A DNA stretch of 64,000 nucleotides from Nyssa sinensis (lineage: Eukaryota; Streptophyta; Magnoliopsida; Cornales; Nyssaceae), in NCBI GenBank assembly GCA_008638375.1, contig CM018049.1, positions 310,001-374,000 of the forward strand, given 5' to 3'. Made by a program: the position numbers and the translations under genes. Of this stretch, positions 61,094 to 64,000 are shown in pieces. Every line of letters starts with the position of its first letter. The first letter of the stretch is position 1. Below the pieces are notes generated by a model, which searched no databases, had not been told where the DNA came from, and was given only the letters and a program-made list of their open reading frames with translations.

Positions 61094-61564
61094 GAATGCG
61101 AGGTTAATAAATAGGGTTTGATAAACCACGTGGGAATAGGGATAGCCTATCCCTGGTTTCCACGGTGGAATCCATACTACCAATTAAGCACCAAAAAGTA
61201 GAATGCATGAAAATATAAATTACTAAAATACCCTTAAAAGAAAACCTAACTATGAAGTAAACCCGGTTAAGGGAATGCGACCTGCCTTAAGTATTTAGTG
61301 ATCACTAAGTCTAAAAATAAACTACGAACACTGACTAGGGAGTGACCTAAACTAAATAGGAAATTAATAAGTTTTCGTGAATTGTACTTTTAGGAGCTAC
61401 AAAAGAAAAGAAAAAGCCAACCAGTAGCAAAAACCCTGAAACCTAAGGTGAGTAATCCTGTACTTTAAAGGGGAGAATTTAACTCAATGTTTTATAAAAT
61501 GTTTTAATTCAAATTCCCATTATTTACATAACTCATGTTTTAAGCATACTTCCTGTTCTATTTC
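61094..61564 (+). mobile_element. Interior of another sense LTR-A copy
   Basis: Contains a small exon (61394-61447) and the post-donor block GGGGAGAATTTAACTC. Both ends are cut by neighbouring LTR-A pieces. Confidence 0.6.
61394..61447 (+). other. Conserved small leader exon
   Basis: Acceptor GTACTTTTAG, exon starting GAGCTACAAAAG (54 nt), donor CTAAG|GTGAGTAATCC. It matches the exons of the copies at 3889, 20314 and 41352. Confidence 0.5.
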
Positions 61565-62309
61565 TATCGCATCTTGCACCCATCCTATGCGGATTAGGGA
61601 TAATGACCAGCCAAATAGGCACCTCTCCAATAAACTAACTTGGTTTAGCATATTGATGACATGTCCAACCAAAGGCCATTTGACTGGTACATAAATTCAT
61701 GCATTCATAATTATACAAAGCAGCAGAAAATGAAACAAGCAGAGCATAACTAAATATTTAACTGTCAAAATACAATAAAGTCTAAAAATTATAGCCTAAA
61801 AATATCTTCGGCATTCTGTAACAAAAGATGTCTAAGTTAACCAAGTCGTCGTCCTTCCCCAAATTGGTTGTAATTCAATCCATCCTTTTACGTGGCACTA
61901 CCGAAATTCTCACTTGAAATATGCAAGATAAAATCTTGTGAGCTTTGTGAAAACCTCGTGAGTAACTCAACTTCCATGTCGTGGGATTTTAGAGAAAACC
62001 TCTTTTTGAAAATCTTATAACTTTCGTGGATAATAGTTAAAAGAAGTTTGTTATGAAAGCTACTGGAATCAATAAATCATTTACATATAATTGAATGTAA
62101 AACATGTAGTAAAACATGTAAGTTCTTATGCCAGATCATTTTGCAAGATAAGTCAGGATAAACATAAGATTGTGCTTGTAAAATTTGAGTGATGAAATAA
62201 TATATGCCAACCTTTCATTATATTTTTCTCGTAGGACCCATGGGTAGTCACCTGGGTGACTAGATGCAATTTAGAGCTGGGCTTATATGGCCAGATTGGC
62301 TTAACCCCC
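61565..62309 (-). mobile_element. Left end of an LTR-A copy, cut by the next LTR-A
   Basis: Begins TATCGCATCTTGCACCCATC followed by CTATGCGGATTAGGG, a decayed terminus. After 745 bp it is interrupted by TGTAATACCCC at 62310. It forms an inverted repeat with 60335-61093. Confidence 0.7.
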
Positions 62310-62894
62310 TGTAATACCCCTGACCTAATTAACAAGTAATTAGTGTCAATTAAAGGTTATTAATGTCATTAGTGTATAATTACAATGTAAGGAACAATAC
62401 TTCTTAAAAATGTCAATAAATGACACAAGTTACGATAAGAAGACAAAATCAAGAAGACTAGTACTAGAGACAAAATAATGTTAACTAGCAAGAAACATAA
62501 AAATTAAATAAATAAATGACAAGGAAACTTAATGCATGGAACATACAAGAAAAGATGAACAAGAAGCAAAATGTTCCTACAAAGTCTTATACTTAAGACC
62601 AAGAAACAAAATGAGGACTTTACCCAAAAAGGATAGCCATTAGGCTATCAGCACTTTTGTGCTATAATAGCCCTAAGAAAAGTATATAAGGTAAAAAGTG
62701 TAGGAAAATTAAGTAAAAAGAAATGAGGTGTCACCACCCCATTGCACCCTCACCCTAACTAATTAAAAGACATGCAAAAAAGCCCTCATAGAGACATGTA
62801 AACTTTGCCTGTGTAAGAGCTACGTATCTGAATCAGACATGCTTGTAGAGGGCTCTATCAGTTGAGATGTAGAGAAAGAAATGAGAGATATAGA

Positions 62895-62936
<42 letters not shown>

Positions 62937-64000
62937 AAGAAGAAGAGGAAGAAAGAGAGGAAGAAGAAAAGAGGAAACCTATCTTGCATGATTGTTGGAA
63001 CTTGAAGGAGACCAATCAACCAACCATCTAGAAACGAAACAAGAGGGGAGGAAGAGAGGAAGAAGGATAAGAAACTTCAAAAGAGAGAGAAATCGAGATT
63101 TCAAAAGAATAGTAACAAGAGGTAAGTAAATTGAGCCTCCCCAATCTAATTTGGTTCTTTTAAGGTTTTATACATAATTCGGGCGTATTATTTTCCTGAG
63201 TTTAAGCCCAAAATAGTAAGGCGTACGAGAATTTCCATTAATGATCGCCTTAAAAATGGGTCTAAACTGACTTGAACAATACCTCAATTTGGGAACATGG
63301 ATCAAAACTAGACCAAAAAATAATCACAACGCAACAAAAATTGGGTTACTTGGCTCAAGGATGAGCATTGTATAAGCACTTACAGTTCGGAGAATAAATG
63401 ACCAATTTGTCAAAATGACAGTTAAGCTTGGATTTGAGGCTATATAAATATACAAAATTGAACAAGGAACAAAAAGACTCAAGAACCACCAAATTTGGTG
63501 AAGAAATGACTGAGAAACTAGTGACTGAAATAGTCACCAAAAAATTGGGAAAAGGTCATCCGGTCACCTTAGTGAGATTCAAGGGGCACAAATGCTTCCA
63601 AAGGACCCTAAAACATGTCTAAAAGAGTTTAGAAACAAAAAAAAATAGCCAAAATAGTGCATGAAAATAGGTTTTAAAAAACTTAAGATTTTAGAGAATC
63701 CAGCGGCTAACGCTGGAAATGATGACCAGAAAAATGAGGAAGAAAAGGGACTGTTCATGGACAAGTCGGGTCTTCGGATTCGGGTCAGGTCCTGAGCAAA
63801 TGTTTAAAATGGGTTTGGGCCTAAGCTTAAACGGTGTCGTTTTGAACCCAAAAAGAAAAAAAATGCGCTAACGTCAACATGACGTAGTAGACCGGACTTA
63901 ACCGTTTGGTTATTAACCCTACTGGACCGATTTATTTAGAACCTAAGTAAACTAGTCGATTTTCTTTATATATGTCCTAAAATTTTATTTTGACCCCAGA
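62310..64000 (+). mobile_element. LTR-A copy running off the right edge
   Basis: Starts TGTAATACCCCTGACC. It contains a (GA)n run (about 62900-62932), the exon-1 donor AAGAG|GTAAGTAAA at 63121/63122, a block aligning with 12330-12480 and the AAACGGTGTCGTTTTGAA/TGACGTAGTAG zone near 63830-63890. The right end is outside the window. Confidence 0.85.
62900..62932. repeat. (GA)n microsatellite
   Basis: About 16 GA units, equivalent to the run at 11877-11915. Confidence 0.95.

Overview
The window is about 64 kb of plant nuclear DNA made almost entirely of nested LTR retrotransposons, most likely from a large-genome angiosperm. The evidence is Ty3/gypsy coding remnants of two plant lineages, a decayed plant tRNA-Asp primer-binding site, 5-bp target-site duplications (TSDs) at most boundaries, and AT-rich sequence with dinucleotide microsatellites. 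I found no host gene, tRNA, rRNA or CRISPR array that I can support. Lineage names rest on motif recognition, not on a database search.

Three element groups explain nearly everything. (1) 'LTR-A' is a family of very long solo LTRs (about 3.2-5.5 kb). They run TGTAACACCCCG...GTCGTGACA in the sense direction and TGTCACGACCC...GGGGTGTTACA on the opposite strand. Subtype A1 is 3889-8056, 8433-56076 (interrupted), 12656-25491 (interrupted), 20314-23547, 27770-31726, 41352-45596, 56185-60334, 61565-62309 and 62310-end. Subtype A2 is 34551-40084, 46520-51926 and a truncated piece at 2520-3595. The A2 piece is joined to a broken Tekay/Del-like gag-protease-RT on the minus strand at 1-2481, which suggests this lineage owns the LTRs and fixes their sense direction. 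(2) 'LTR-B' is a 2.95-kb LTR family: 8627-11578, 14577-20313 (interrupted) and 16664-19653. (3) One complete but defective Athila/Tat-like element lies on the minus strand at 27013-54575. It has two 1.8-kb LTRs, PBS, gag, protease and PPT, but an in-frame deletion has removed RT, RNase H and the integrase core. Four LTR-A copies have inserted into it.

The TSDs give a nesting order. An old LTR-A (3596-61093, discontinuous) was hit by the Tekay-like element, 3889-8056, 8433-56076 and 56185-60334. The 8433 copy was hit by LTR-B 8627-11578, by LTR-A 12656-25491 (itself carrying LTR-B inside LTR-B) and by the Athila-like element. The Athila-like element was hit by A copies at 27770, 34551, 41352 and 46520.

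The most unusual signals are inside LTR-A. Copies share a leader-like layout: an exon-1 splice donor, a 1.2-2.5-kb intron, a small exon of about 55-75 nt between a splice acceptor and a GTGAGT/GTAAGT donor, and more intron. In the copy at 27770-31726 the small exon is replaced by a two-exon open reading frame of 104 codons with its own splice sites, which looks like a captured gene fragment. The intron carries a roughly 135-170-bp repeated module around a short hairpin (GGACTC...GAGTCC) whose two arms change together between copies.
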